Assembly: GCA_016650355.1 (NCBI GenBank)
Contig: JAENVX010000075.1
Coordinates: 1-16,870, forward strand
From: Bacteroidia bacterium
GTDB taxonomy: Bacteria > Bacteroidota > Bacteroidia > Cytophagales > Cyclobacteriaceae
Direction of reading: 5' to 3'
DNA length: 16,870 nt
In this document: piece by piece, positions 1-7,985 of the stretch
How positions within the stretch are numbered: position 1 is the first letter of the stretch
How the letters are laid out: each line of letters starts with the position of its first letter
The notes under the pieces: generated by a model
The model's input: the letters and a program-made list of their open reading frames with translations, nothing else
The model's database searches: none
What the model was told of the DNA's origin: nothing
Made by a program: the position numbers and the translations under genes

Positions 1-2477
1 CGTACAGCTCCTCTTACTGCTTCTGCAGTCCAGGGATCTTCAGGCCAGGAATGTTTGGGGTAACGCCTGCGCAGTTCACTACGCACTTCATGATAAATAG
101 TATGCCAAAAACTTTTTAAGTCTTGCGTTACTTGGACTGGTTTATAACCAGGAGAAAGTAAATGCAATAAAATTTTATTGCGCCTTTCGTTAATAGTAGG
201 AGTTTCTAATAATCCAAACAGCTCCTGAAGCCTCACTTCCATTATAGGTTGTCTTCCGTCCATGAAATAGGATAGCTTGATCATGGAACCACTTGGAACA
301 GGCAAGCGATGTGGGGCAAGTTTATCAAGCCTATTACTTTGTTCCCAAGTTAAAATGCCAGTCAATATATTTTGAATCTCAAGTCTCGTGAACTCAATGC
401 GCTTTGATACATTGATCAGATAAGGAGATAGCCACTCTTCTGCAGTCGCCAATAATTTAGTATCCGACACATCCGGCCAATCCTCATCCGGACGCCAAGT
501 GCGCAAACTCATCACCCGCGACTGCCACTCCGCTTGAAGTTCGCTCCAATTCAAAAGTTTAAGCCCCTCCTCCCGAAGGGCATCACACAAAATTTTTGCG
601 CGTACAGATTCCGAAATTTTTGTCAAAGGCTTGCTGGACAACACTACATTTCCAATTCGCTTTTCCAGACTCGCCTCAATCATTCCTTTTTCTACATTCC
701 ATCGGATTGATTCAAATTCTTTTGCTAACGGAATTAAATCTTCCTCAAGAATTGGTGCTGCCAAATAGATTTTGCCCTCACCTCCTCCACTATCCAATTG
801 AGCTGCTACCAGCCATCTATCCCTTACTAAAGCATCGTGATCAGGCAAACGAACTACTCTCCCATTCGCCAGCTTATATTTGCTACTATGTTTCTCAGCC
901 TGTCTCGCAATGCGCTCCGGATATGCTTCCGCTAAAAACCTTCCAACATCTGAATCAATGACCGTTGAATTATCTGCCTGGATTTTGAATATCTTTCTCC
1001 AGGAAGAGGCTACACGTTCAATGCGTTCCAAAATATTTTTTTCTGCAGTGATACGTTCGCCTCTTCTCCACTTTCGTAACACCTCAACCCGCAAGGACAA
1101 ATCTGCACCTGATCCTTTAACCAGCGGATCACGCTCTTCCAATAAGGCAGCGATATCTGTTGCTAATGCAACCTCACCTGTCTTCGAGCTTGCGGCTGAT
1201 AATAACATATGCGCAATTCGTGGATGCGTAGGCAACTTTACAATCGCCTTTCCTTTTGCAGTTATGATATTGTTTTGCAACACATCAAGTTGATGCAATA
1301 ATTCCTTTCCCTGATTGATTGCACCGGCAGGTGGTGAATTGATCCATGTTAAGTCATTAACATTTTGAACACCCCAGTTCGCAAGCTCTAGTATGAGTGG
1401 TGCAAGGTCAGCTTCCAAAATTTCGGGTTGGCGAACAGGTTGTAACATATGATGAGTTGTCTCTGGCCATAGTCGATAACAAACACCAGGGCCGAGGCGA
1501 CCTGCCCGCCCTGCTCGCTGATCAGCTGCATCTTTGGTGACACGAATGGTTTCTAAATGAGTGAGCCCGCTCCTTGGATTGAATCGCGGTACGCGCGAAT
1601 ATCCACCATCAACAACCGTAGTAATGCCCTCAATGGTAAGTGAAGTCTCTGCGATGGATGTCGCCAATACGACTTTGCGCTTACCCTGAGGATGTGGAAG
1701 AATTGCTTCTTGCTGTCTCGTAAAAGGAAGATCGCCATAAAGAGGATGAAGACTTATGGACAAATTTTCCTTATCTAATAATTCTGTAACGCGCATAATT
1801 TCGCCAGCACCAGGGAGAAAAGCTAAAATGTCTCCCTGCTGTTCATTTATTGCCTTGCGGATACAACGGGCCACTGACATTGTCAGCTTTTCATCTTTAT
1901 CTCTTTGAATATATTTTAACACCACCGGATATTGCCTACCTGTACTGGAGAGTATAGCCGAATTTTTGAGCACAGTTGAAAATTCCTCTCCATTTAGCGT
2001 GGCTGACATGATGAGAATCCGCAAATCGTCACGTAGCGTCTCTTGAACCTGCAAACAAAAAGCCAACGCAAGGTCAGCCTGTAAACTCCGTTCATGAAAC
2101 TCATCGAAGATGACAAGGCCAACGTCATCAAGTGAATTGTTTGTTTGGATCATCCGTGTAAGAATTCCCTCTGTAACAACTTCTATTCTAGTACGGGCAC
2201 TAACAATACTTTCAAACCTAACACGATAACCAACACTTGTACCCACCTCTTCTTTTAGTAAATGCGACATCCGGATAGCTACAGAGCGTGCTGCCAACCT
2301 TCTCGGTTCCAACATCAGAATTTTCTTCCCGACCAGCCAGGGCTCATCCATCAATTGAAGAGGGAGAATAGTTGACTTGCCAGCTCCGGGTGGAGCCTGT
2401 AGAATAAGAATAGGCTTTACTAAGAATTTTTCTTTGAGCTCGGGAATAACATCAACAATGGGATATGTTTTAATCAT
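1..2477 (-). CDS. hrpB: ATP-dependent helicase HrpB (3' end beyond window)
   Basis: A DEAH/RHA superfamily 2 helicase of the HrpB type, predicted to unwind RNA using ATP in the cytoplasm; its biological role is poorly defined in most bacteria. I read the frame codon by codon from ATG 2477 to the left edge: 825 codons with no stop or frameshift. Visible motifs are Walker A GAGKST (residues 31-36), EPRRLAAR (57-64), DEFH (125-128; HrpB proteins carry DEFH at the DEAH-box position), SAT (158-160), ATSIAETSLTIEG and QRAGRAGR (about 319-326). The C-terminal part carries the HrpB-specific region ending in a RYPKHxWPEDP-type motif, which in E. coli HrpB lies close to the C-terminus. Only a few residues should therefore be missing. 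ATG 2477 is the first ATG after an in-frame stop at 2529. The gene lies 71 bases downstream of the gntR-type gene on the same strand. Confidence 0.95.
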   Translation of the reverse strand, partial: MIKTYPIVDVIPELKEKFLVKPILILQAPPGAGKSTILPLQLMDEPWLVGKKILMLEPRRLAARSVAIRMSHLLKEEVGTSVGYRVRFESIVSARTRIEVVTEGILTRMIQTNNSLDDVGLVIFDEFHERSLQADLALAFCLQVQETLRDDLRILIMSATLNGEEFSTVLKNSAILSSTGRQYPVVLKYIQRDKDEKLTMSVARCIRKAINEQQGDILAFLPGAGEIMRVTELLDKENLSISLHPLYGDLPFTRQQEAILPHPQGKRKVVLATSIAETSLTIEGITTVVDGGYSRVPRFNPRSGLTHLETIRVTKDAADQRAGRAGRLGPGVCYRLWPETTHHMLQPVRQPEILEADLAPLILELANWGVQNVNDLTWINSPPAGAINQGKELLHQLDVLQNNIITAKGKAIVKLPTHPRIAHMLLSAASSKTGEVALATDIAALLEERDPLVKGSGADLSLRVEVLRKWRRGERITAEKNILERIERVASSWRKIFKIQADNSTVIDSDVGRFLAEAYPERIARQAEKHSSKYKLANGRVVRLPDHDALVRDRWLVAAQLDSGGGEGKIYLAAPILEEDLIPLAKEFESIRWNVEKGMIEASLEKRIGNVVLSSKPLTKISESVRAKILCDALREEGLKLLNWSELQAEWQSRVMSLRTWRPDEDWPDVSDTKLLATAEEWLSPYLINVSKRIEFTRLEIQNILTGILTWEQSNRLDKLAPHRLPVPSGSMIKLSYFMDGRQPIMEVRLQELFGLLETPTINERRNKILLHLLSPGYKPVQVTQDLKSFWHTIYHEVRSELRRRYPKHSWPEDPWTAEAVRGAV

Positions 2478-2494
2478 AGTATTCAGATGATCCG

Positions 2495-2520
2495 AAATGG
2501 AAAGGAAAATGTTTCCATTT
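2495..2520. repeat. Perfect 9-bp inverted repeat ahead of hrpB
   Basis: The arms AAATGGAAA (2495-2503) and TTTCCATTT (2512-2520) are exact reverse complements around an 8-base loop. The element sits between the stop of the GntR-type gene and the ATG of hrpB, 18 bases before that start. A second hairpin, GGAAA-ATG-TTTCC (2504-2516), shares bases with the right arm, so the two folds exclude each other. No T-run follows on the minus strand, which argues against a classical terminator. A role in the hrpB leader or as a protein-binding site is inference. Confidence 0.5.
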
Positions 2521-2548
2521 GCAATGTGCTAAAATACTCCAAAGATAG

Positions 2549-3517
2549 TCAGATCGAATCTCTTAGAATCAGAGTAAACGGAATTTCAACATGATCTCTT
2601 GAGCGACTTAGAATAAGTTCGGCTGCTCGTTGTCCCATCATTTGGAAGTCAGTTGAAATTGTGGTTATACCGTTCAAGATTATTTTCTTCAAAGGAATTT
2701 CATTATAAGAAATAACACCCACATCCTTTCCCACTTTCAGTTTCGCTGCTAATATCTTTTCAATCAGTATCACAAGATCCTTTTCCATCAGGTTAATATA
2801 AACCTCTCCTTTTTCTATTGGTTCAGTTTCAATGTCGTGCACTACCTTACACGAGAAAGCATACTGGTGACAGAAACGCTTAAATCCGTTTAGGATTCCT
2901 TCTGAAAAATATGTTTGCTCAGGGAATATAATTTTCATGCAGTTGTATTTACTTAAAGGCTTCAACGCATTTTCAAGGGCACCATAAATATCCTTTTCAA
3001 AATTTTCGTATACGGCAGCAAATTCACCTTTCACACCTGGTATCAATTTATCAAGCAACACAAGTTTTTCTTTGGGAATAGTATTGATAATTTCGTGAGC
3101 ATTCTCTCCACCTTCTGTAAAATGTGGAATAATCACGTAATAGGAATAATCATCCTTTGGATTTGCAAGTAATTTTTTGAATAATGAAAAATCGTTGTTG
3201 TAAATATAGAAGTCGATGGTGGCTTGTTCGCCAAGAGCTTCCGCAAAGGCATCGTAAATAAGTTTTTTATGCCCACTTAATTTATTGAATAATAAAAATA
3301 CTTTTAGCTTATTTCCGATTGCAATACTATTAATGAAATACCCTTTTCCTGGCACTGAACTAAGAATGCCGGTTTTTTTTAAGTACTTGTAACACTTTTC
3401 AACAGTGTCGCGCGAGATTTCAAATTCAAAGCTTAATTCGTTAATAGAGGGCAAGGTGTCATTGATTTGAATCCTGCCTTCCCCCATAGCCTTTAGAATT
3501 GAATTTGCCAGTTGCAC
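2549..3517 (-). CDS. GntR-family transcriptional regulator with LacI-like effector domain
   Basis: Predicted cytoplasmic DNA-binding regulator. The N-terminal 65 residues form a GntR winged helix-turn-helix, with DTLPSINELSFEFEISRDTVEKCYKYLKK as helix-turn-recognition helix (written here as residues about 20-48) and wing VPGKGYFI. The remaining 250 residues have the alternating strand/helix pattern of periplasmic-binding-protein-like (Peripla_BP/LacI type) effector domains, ending in a typical AAELILSR helix followed by strand residues. The ligand is probably a sugar, but no sugar gene adjoins it. The listed start is GTG 3517. The frame stays open upstream to a stop at 3620-3622, and the extra residues IDDYSATPKYV match the N-terminus usual in Bacteroidota relatives, so translation probably begins further upstream, possibly at ATT 3565. 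The gene follows the exported-protein gene on the same strand. Confidence 0.88.
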   Translation of the reverse strand: MQLANSILKAMGEGRIQINDTLPSINELSFEFEISRDTVEKCYKYLKKTGILSSVPGKGYFINSIAIGNKLKVFLLFNKLSGHKKLIYDAFAEALGEQATIDFYIYNNDFSLFKKLLANPKDDYSYYVIIPHFTEGGENAHEIINTIPKEKLVLLDKLIPGVKGEFAAVYENFEKDIYGALENALKPLSKYNCMKIIFPEQTYFSEGILNGFKRFCHQYAFSCKVVHDIETEPIEKGEVYINLMEKDLVILIEKILAAKLKVGKDVGVISYNEIPLKKIILNGITTISTDFQMMGQRAAELILSRSRDHVEIPFTLILRDSI

Positions 3518-3642
3518 ATACTTCGGTGTAGCTGAGTAGTCATCAATCTGAATATGCTTATAAATGTCGTTTTGTTTTAAAGTCTTTCTTTGGTCTAAAA
3601 GAGTTGATATCAGAATTAATTAAGAAGCCTTTCACTATTGTG

Positions 3643-4347
3643 TTATCGATTTGGCAATAACGAATTGTAGAACTTCACAAACTGGATAAGATCATTTTCT
3701 TTCCGGGCAGAAATCTTTTCTTTTTTGGCAAACTTGGCAAGTTCATCCTGCTTGTCTGGTAAGCTGGCGATCAACTTGCTTATGCTTTCAATCTTACTAA
3801 TTTCTCCAACTCCAATCATATAAAAATAAACATCGGGCTGCCTCGAATATTTTGCCGGAGTTGATGTCGATTCCAATGCTTTTGGTTCCTGGGCCTCCCG
3901 GAAGGCCATGAGTTTTCTTGACATCAGTGTCAATTTACCACTATCTAGTCTTTCAAAAAATCCGAATTGTTCCTTACCCTTAAGGTCATACTTACAAACG
4001 ATAAATTCCCTCTTCTCAATGCTTATTTTTATTAACTGTAGACCAGGATCGAGTATATACATTTTGTTACTTTGCTTGAATTCGAATTGGTCTTTATAAA
4101 TATCATAGCGCATAGGCACTCCAGTATATTTTCCTTTTACGGTGTGAACTTCTCCGTCATAAAAAGCATCATCCAGATAGGGACTCCCATCCACCTTCTT
4201 ATCAGTATTGCCATATAAATCTTTTTCAGACATTTTAATAAGGATGTGATCTCCTAAATTAATGCCCTTCTGTGAGCTCTGAGCAAAAGCACCGCTGACA
4301 ACAAATAACATTAGTAAAGTAATATGACATTTAGCTTCCCTTTTCAT
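3643..4347 (-). CDS. Predicted exported protein of unknown function
   Basis: A 234-residue protein from ATG 4347. I preferred this start over an in-frame upstream codon at 4398 because it begins directly with a signal peptide: MKREA, a hydrophobic core, then AFA|Q at residues 22-23, a cleavage pattern common in Bacteroidota. The mature protein is mixed strand-rich and includes GSPYLDDAFYDGEVHTVKG followed by a VPMRYDIYKDQFEFK-like stretch; such sequences recur in uncharacterised periplasmic or surface proteins of this phylum. The C-terminal third is charged and helical (KKEKISARKENDL). I recognise no enzyme motif and no outer-membrane sorting domain. The gene precedes the GntR-type regulator on the same strand, and its upstream region holds a dyad at 4379-4398. 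Function is unknown. Confidence 0.75.
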   Translation of the reverse strand: MKREAKCHITLLMLFVVSGAFAQSSQKGINLGDHILIKMSEKDLYGNTDKKVDGSPYLDDAFYDGEVHTVKGKYTGVPMRYDIYKDQFEFKQSNKMYILDPGLQLIKISIEKREFIVCKYDLKGKEQFGFFERLDSGKLTLMSRKLMAFREAQEPKALESTSTPAKYSRQPDVYFYMIGVGEISKIESISKLIASLPDKQDELAKFAKKEKISARKENDLIQFVKFYNSLLPNR

Positions 4348-4571
4348 AGAAATTGAATTTGTTATACTCAAGGATAATTTGGTGAGAAATATCACCAATT
4401 GTAAGGTAATCTTTCATGACGCTAATATTTTCTAGATTCTCACAATAAAAGCCACTAAAATCAATATTTGTAAAAATATCCGGAAATATTCACAATTTTT
4501 TAGTCAGGGCTGTCCAATTTTAACATATTGGTTCGTCTTTAGTTTAACATCTACAAATAATCTGAAATACC
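4348..4571. promoter_or_regulatory. Divergent intergenic region between exported-protein and AHSA1 genes
   Basis: This 224-base, very AT-rich spacer separates divergent genes, so it should hold promoters for both strands. I looked for the Bacteroidota -7/-33 motif (TAnnTTTG with TTTG about 20 bases upstream) and found no convincing pair. The only clear structure is the 20-bp dyad at 4379-4398. No other gene is visible. Confidence 0.4.
4379..4398. promoter_or_regulatory. Candidate operator: 7-6-7 perfect dyad
   Basis: TTGGTGA (4379-4385) and TCACCAA (4392-4398) are perfect reverse complements separated by GAAATA. Total length and symmetry suit a dimeric helix-turn-helix repressor. It lies 32 bases before ATG 4347 of the exported-protein gene, where an operator or leader hairpin would be expected. 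The GntR-type regulator encoded next on the same strand is an obvious candidate binder, but no second copy was seen near its own start. Role is inferred. Confidence 0.35.
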
Positions 4572-4973
4572 ATGGCCAAAACCCTCACCCAACGAATTGT
4601 TTTTAAAAGTGCTAACACAGAAATATTGTATGACATGTTTCTCGACACTAAACATCATTCTGCCATCACCGTAGGATCTGCTAAAATTACAGCAAATGTA
4701 GGTGCAACCTTCTCTGTTTATGATGGATATGCTAAAGGAAAGAACCTCCAACTTGTAAAAGGAAAACTTATTGTTCAATCCTGGTCTGCAGCTGACTGGA
4801 TTGATAAGGAGCCCGATTCCACATTTATCCTGCTTTTCGAACAGAATGGAAAAGACGCGATAATAGCAATGACACACGCCAATATTCCTGATGCTCATGC
4901 CAAAGGGATAAAGCAGGGTTGGTCAGACTTTTATTGGAAACCGTGGAAGCAATATTTAACTGCACTCAAATAG
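4572..4973 (+). CDS. AHSA1/SRPBCC (START-like) domain protein
   Basis: A 133-residue single-domain cytoplasmic protein resembling the C-terminal domain of the Hsp90 co-chaperone Aha1 (AHSA1-like, SRPBCC helix-grip fold). Visible features are an initial strand (QRIVFKSA), a helix with residues AN-TEILYDMFLD, the central 'SAKITANVGATFSVYDGYAKGKNLQLV' stretch (about residues 36-62) in which a glycine-rich turn precedes the 'G...G..l.l' strand, then VQSWSAADW and the closing amphipathic helix GWSDFYWKPWKQYL. Length is normal for the family. Members bind hydrophobic ligands in the internal cavity, but the ligand here is unknown. No signal peptide is present. The gene is isolated on the plus strand and ends 9 bases before the stop of the convergent TolC-type gene. 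Confidence 0.85.
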   Translation: MAKTLTQRIVFKSANTEILYDMFLDTKHHSAITVGSAKITANVGATFSVYDGYAKGKNLQLVKGKLIVQSWSAADWIDKEPDSTFILLFEQNGKDAIIAMTHANIPDAHAKGIKQGWSDFYWKPWKQYLTALK

Positions 4974-4982
4974 AAGGATACC

Positions 4983-6224
4983 TCAACGAATAATTTCCAA
5001 TCGATCTGACAGAAAATTAATAAGTGGTTGCTGATGTAGGTGGTCGTGAACAGCCAGGTAATCAATGTAACTCATTAGAATGTTTCGTCTTAGTCGGGCA
5101 TGCAACACCTTGAGTTTATTCAGACTTTCTTCAAACTTGATGATCGCCAGCGGGTCGCCATTTTGCATTTGGCTGAGATCGGAGGCTAATCTGCTATCTT
5201 CCAATTCCAGTATATTTTTTTGAAGATCCTGGTGTCGGCTAATTAGTGATTCCAATTGATCATGTGCCATTTCTTTTGACAATTGCGTTTCCTGCCGAAC
5301 ACTTTCCAAATCATGCTCGGCTTCTATTATGTCAAGTTTGCTTTTGGTCATGTCGCCTTTGTTGGGGTTTGTCAAAGGGATGGTGATGCCCAACGATATA
5401 TTAATAGGAGTGCGATCTTGTGTTACCCGCCTTTGGTCATACTCTGTTTGAAGAAATCCGACATTTACATTAGTTTTCTCCAAGTTGTACTCACTTTGAG
5501 CAAGACCTACTTTCTCTTGTTGATATAGCACCCTGGTAGATGCCACCGTGACTAAATGCAGGCTATCTATTACTTCTTTTATCCGGTCGACATTTATCAG
5601 TGCTGAACCACTCCAGTCTATATCCTTTTTGAAAGCTGAGGGATATGCCTTATTGATGTTAGCTCGTTGATTGAACAAGTCGAAATCAACCTCTTCCAAA
5701 GAAACAGATTTTTCAAGCCATGCTACCTTAAGTTCCACATATTCCTCAGGATCAAAAAGTGAGCTCGTGGCTTGCCGCTCACTTATCGATAATTGGTTTC
5801 CAATTAATTTCTTATTTAAGTTAGCCAACGATCTCAAATCAGAATAGTATAGATACGAAATAATAAGCTTATAGCGTTGCAACAACACCTCCTTGAGAAT
5901 CATATTTTTCTCCAGTGACAACGAAGTTTGATACTGTTGGAAATAGCGATTATTGTTTCTCACTTCCCAAGGATTGGCGGGCGTGAATCGAATACCATAC
6001 TCCTGCTGATTCGACTGTAGCTCGCGGTTTTGAGTTCTGAACTCAAGTTTTTGCAAAGGCGACAGGCGATAAGGTTTTTCCTGTAGGAAAGAGAGTTGAT
6101 CAGAAAATGTTTTCATCTCGGGCGCATCCGCAGAGGACCGGATGAATTCAGCCAGCGTAACCTGGCCCATCACTTGAATCTGAAAATAAAGTAAGAAGGA
6201 AATTAAGAAAAACACGCCTCTCAT
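4983..6224 (-). CDS. TolC-family outer-membrane efflux/secretion protein
   Basis: A 413-residue outer-membrane channel subunit expected to trimerise and dock onto the HlyD-type adaptor encoded just upstream. A signal peptide spans residues 1-20 (MRGVFFLISFLL core, cleavage VMG|Q). The two-repeat TolC plan is visible: a membrane strand region around residues 75-88 (YGIRFTPANPW) followed by long helices to about 190, then a second strand region at 274-291 (INISLGITIPLTNPNKGD), again followed by a long coiled-coil helix pair to about 390. The stretch from 'GITIPL' through 'SKLDIIEAEHDLE' is typical of OEP family members. I chose ATG 6224; an alternative GTG at 6230 overlaps the upstream stop codon by 4 bases. 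Either way the gene is translationally close-coupled to the HlyD-type gene and is the last of the CotH cluster. Confidence 0.9.
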   Translation of the reverse strand: MRGVFFLISFLLYFQIQVMGQVTLAEFIRSSADAPEMKTFSDQLSFLQEKPYRLSPLQKLEFRTQNRELQSNQQEYGIRFTPANPWEVRNNNRYFQQYQTSLSLEKNMILKEVLLQRYKLIISYLYYSDLRSLANLNKKLIGNQLSISERQATSSLFDPEEYVELKVAWLEKSVSLEEVDFDLFNQRANINKAYPSAFKKDIDWSGSALINVDRIKEVIDSLHLVTVASTRVLYQQEKVGLAQSEYNLEKTNVNVGFLQTEYDQRRVTQDRTPINISLGITIPLTNPNKGDMTKSKLDIIEAEHDLESVRQETQLSKEMAHDQLESLISRHQDLQKNILELEDSRLASDLSQMQNGDPLAIIKFEESLNKLKVLHARLRRNILMSYIDYLAVHDHLHQQPLINFLSDRLEIIR

Positions 6225-6226
6225 AC

Positions 6227-7204
6227 TCACCGAATTAATACGCGCTCACCAGAAGCAAAAAAGTTATCACCAGTAATTTCAATAAATACTTCACGTCCAA
6301 ATGCTTTTACTGCCGTAGATTTTTGCAAAATTTCCGGTAGCGGAACGATTGATCCGTACCCAATTACTTTGCCAGGGACAACCAACTGACGATCATCAAA
6401 AGATCTAACATTTACCATTGCCCCCACAATAAGTTGATTTTTTTTGCCTATAAGATATCCTATGACAGAAGTGGGATGCGTGGGACTAACCGACATCAAG
6501 GCCGAGTAGGCATCAACCTGCTCCGTTTCCTTAACATAAATATTTTCGACCACACCATGATTGGCTGCATACTTGGTGAGATTCTTCCTCTCAGAAAGAA
6601 ATAAATTCATCTCACGCTCAAGAAGACTAATCTGATTCGTCAATATCAATTGCTCAGTCTCGCTTTTTAAAAGAATATCTTTCAACCGAATGTCGATTAC
6701 AACTTCTTGCTGCGCGCGCTGCTGCTTCAAAGATTTGATAGTTTGTTCTAAGGGTGTTAGGCTCTCGCCTTTTTTCTTATTCGTAAATTCTTTTGTTAAA
6801 TTTTGATTGAGTACTAATTCGTTTTCCTTTTGAGTGATCTCGGTGGTAATTTTTTCTACCTCCATGCCCTGTTCCGCCTTGATGTAGGCAACTTCCGATT
6901 TTGCCAGTTTGGCTTTCTCTATCTGCTCAGATTTTAGGGTTGTGATCCGGTTATTTAGTTTATCAATATCCACCTCTAATGTGGGACTAATCAGTTCCAC
7001 CAGTAAATCACCTTCTTTTACTAATTGGCCCGGCACCACCGCCACCCTCTTTACTTGTGAGGGTTTCTCCACATTAATTTTATATTCTTTAGAATATGCA
7101 ATACCTACGGAAGAGTTGGCTGAGCCCGTAAAATAGCGTTGACTTATCCACAGCATAGCTATGAGAAAAACACCTATTAAGACATAAAACCAATTTGTCC
7201 GCAT
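6227..7204 (-). CDS. HlyD/EmrA-type membrane-fusion (periplasmic adaptor) protein
   Basis: A 325-residue inner-membrane-anchored periplasmic adaptor. Residues 5-21 form a single N-terminal transmembrane helix with a short cytoplasmic start (MRTNW). Half of a lipoyl domain follows at about 43-75, including the signature GQLVKEGDLLVEL. Residues 76-205 form a long, charged helical hairpin with heptad-like Leu/Ile/Glu/Lys spacing. The second lipoyl half runs through about 211-240 (YAANHGVVENIYV), then a beta-barrel domain closes with SGERVLIR. Such proteins bridge an inner-membrane transporter and a TolC channel in export of proteins, peptides or drugs. No ABC, RND or MFS pump is encoded with it; its immediate neighbours are the DUF4956 gene (7-base gap) and the TolC-type gene (4-base overlap or near overlap). 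The substrate cannot be inferred from sequence. Confidence 0.92.
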   Translation of the reverse strand: MRTNWFYVLIGVFLIAMLWISQRYFTGSANSSVGIAYSKEYKINVEKPSQVKRVAVVPGQLVKEGDLLVELISPTLEVDIDKLNNRITTLKSEQIEKAKLAKSEVAYIKAEQGMEVEKITTEITQKENELVLNQNLTKEFTNKKKGESLTPLEQTIKSLKQQRAQQEVVIDIRLKDILLKSETEQLILTNQISLLEREMNLFLSERKNLTKYAANHGVVENIYVKETEQVDAYSALMSVSPTHPTSVIGYLIGKKNQLIVGAMVNVRSFDDRQLVVPGKVIGYGSIVPLPEILQKSTAVKAFGREVFIEITGDNFFASGERVLIR

Positions 7205-7211
7205 CCTTATT

Positions 7212-7883
7212 TCAGTTGGTCACAATCTCATTTATTGACAATCGGATAAGTTCAATCCCTTCTACTTCGCCTAGCTCATCAATTAACTTGGTACTCGTCA
7301 TTCCTTTCCTAACGGATACGCCAAACTGGTATCGGATTTTATTTTCCTTATTCACTTGAGCGCTCAATTGCCGATAACCAGGACAATAGTTGTCGATGAT
7401 CAGTAATGCCGCACTTAACTGATTGCTGTTCGACAAAGTGAAGTGTAGCCGCTGTTGATGTAGCACACTGCGAAATGGCGAATAGTGCAAAAGAAAAGCC
7501 ACCGCACAAAACAATATGGTTCCAGTAAATGAAATTGTATAGCCAAATACTCCAATTGCTAAGCCGGTGCTCAATGCAGCGAATAGAAAAAGTACATCGC
7601 GTGGGTCATCGATACGCGTACGGAACCGTATAATAGCCATTGCGCCAAACACACCCAGACCTCGCGCTAGACTATCGCCAATGGCCATCATTATGAGGGC
7701 TGTTACTAAGGCACCGAGAATAAACGATTGAAACAAATTCTTTGGATAATAGTCGCCCGTAAATGTGAGCCGATGAGTGATTGCTATTAGGGAAGAAAGT
7801 AGAAAAGCCCATAGAAATGAATACGTTACATTTATAAGTTGAGGATATTCATAAGCAGGACCATCAGAAAATAGTTCGAACAT
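7212..7883 (-). CDS. DUF4956 multi-pass inner-membrane protein
   Basis: A 223-residue member of the DUF4956 family, recognised from GLGVFGAMAIIRFRTRIDDP and RDVLFLFAALSTGLAIG at residues 75-111. Predicted membrane segments are about 20-36, 51-69, 97-115 and 117-133, with a short re-entrant-looking glycine-rich stretch at 75-86. Residues 145-223 look like a soluble strand/helix domain with an ACT-like rhythm (LHFTLSN... GVSVRKGM...GVEGIELIRLS). The membrane core resembles MgtC/SapB proteins by eye (GxxxxGAxxIIR...). From memory, DUF4956 genes often lie beside CotH and VTC polyphosphate-polymerase genes; here CotH is present and VTC is not. Biochemical function is unknown. It starts at ATG 7883, 102 bases after the cotH-type stop, and ends 7 bases before the adaptor gene. 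Confidence 0.9.
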   Translation of the reverse strand: MFELFSDGPAYEYPQLINVTYSFLWAFLLSSLIAITHRLTFTGDYYPKNLFQSFILGALVTALIMMAIGDSLARGLGVFGAMAIIRFRTRIDDPRDVLFLFAALSTGLAIGVFGYTISFTGTILFCAVAFLLHYSPFRSVLHQQRLHFTLSNSNQLSAALLIIDNYCPGYRQLSAQVNKENKIRYQFGVSVRKGMTSTKLIDELGEVEGIELIRLSINEIVTN

Positions 7884-7985
7884 GCTGGTAAAAGAGTTTT
7901 AGGTATGAATAGGTCTAACCACTTTTGAAAGGTAATGAAACTGTTTAAATTTTCTAAAACCACTAAAGGTCATAGCTCATAACAA

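Noticed and set aside
596..1293. Overlapping plus-strand open frames of 121 and 137 codons
   Set aside because: They lie antisense to the continuous HrpB reading frame and show no family motifs or compositional sense; the minus-strand frame is unbroken and strongly recognisable.
1..2477. Possible broken helicase gene
   Set aside because: I checked every minus-strand codon from 2477 to the edge; there is no stop or frameshift and all helicase motifs are present, so it is intact as far as visible.
3642..3661. GTTAT...ATAAC inverted repeat at the stop of the exported-protein gene
   Set aside because: A 5-bp stem with a 10-base loop and no following T-run is too weak for a terminator call.
4551..4898. 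Minus-strand open frame of 115 codons opposite the AHSA1 gene
   Set aside because: Cys/Phe/Ser-rich translation with no recognisable domain; the plus-strand frame gives a clear AHSA1-like fold.
7884..7985. Possible promoter or hairpin in the 102-base gap between CotH and DUF4956 genes
   Set aside because: Only 4-bp stems (CTTT/AAAG) and no -7/-33 pair were found; the gap is noted but no element is supported.
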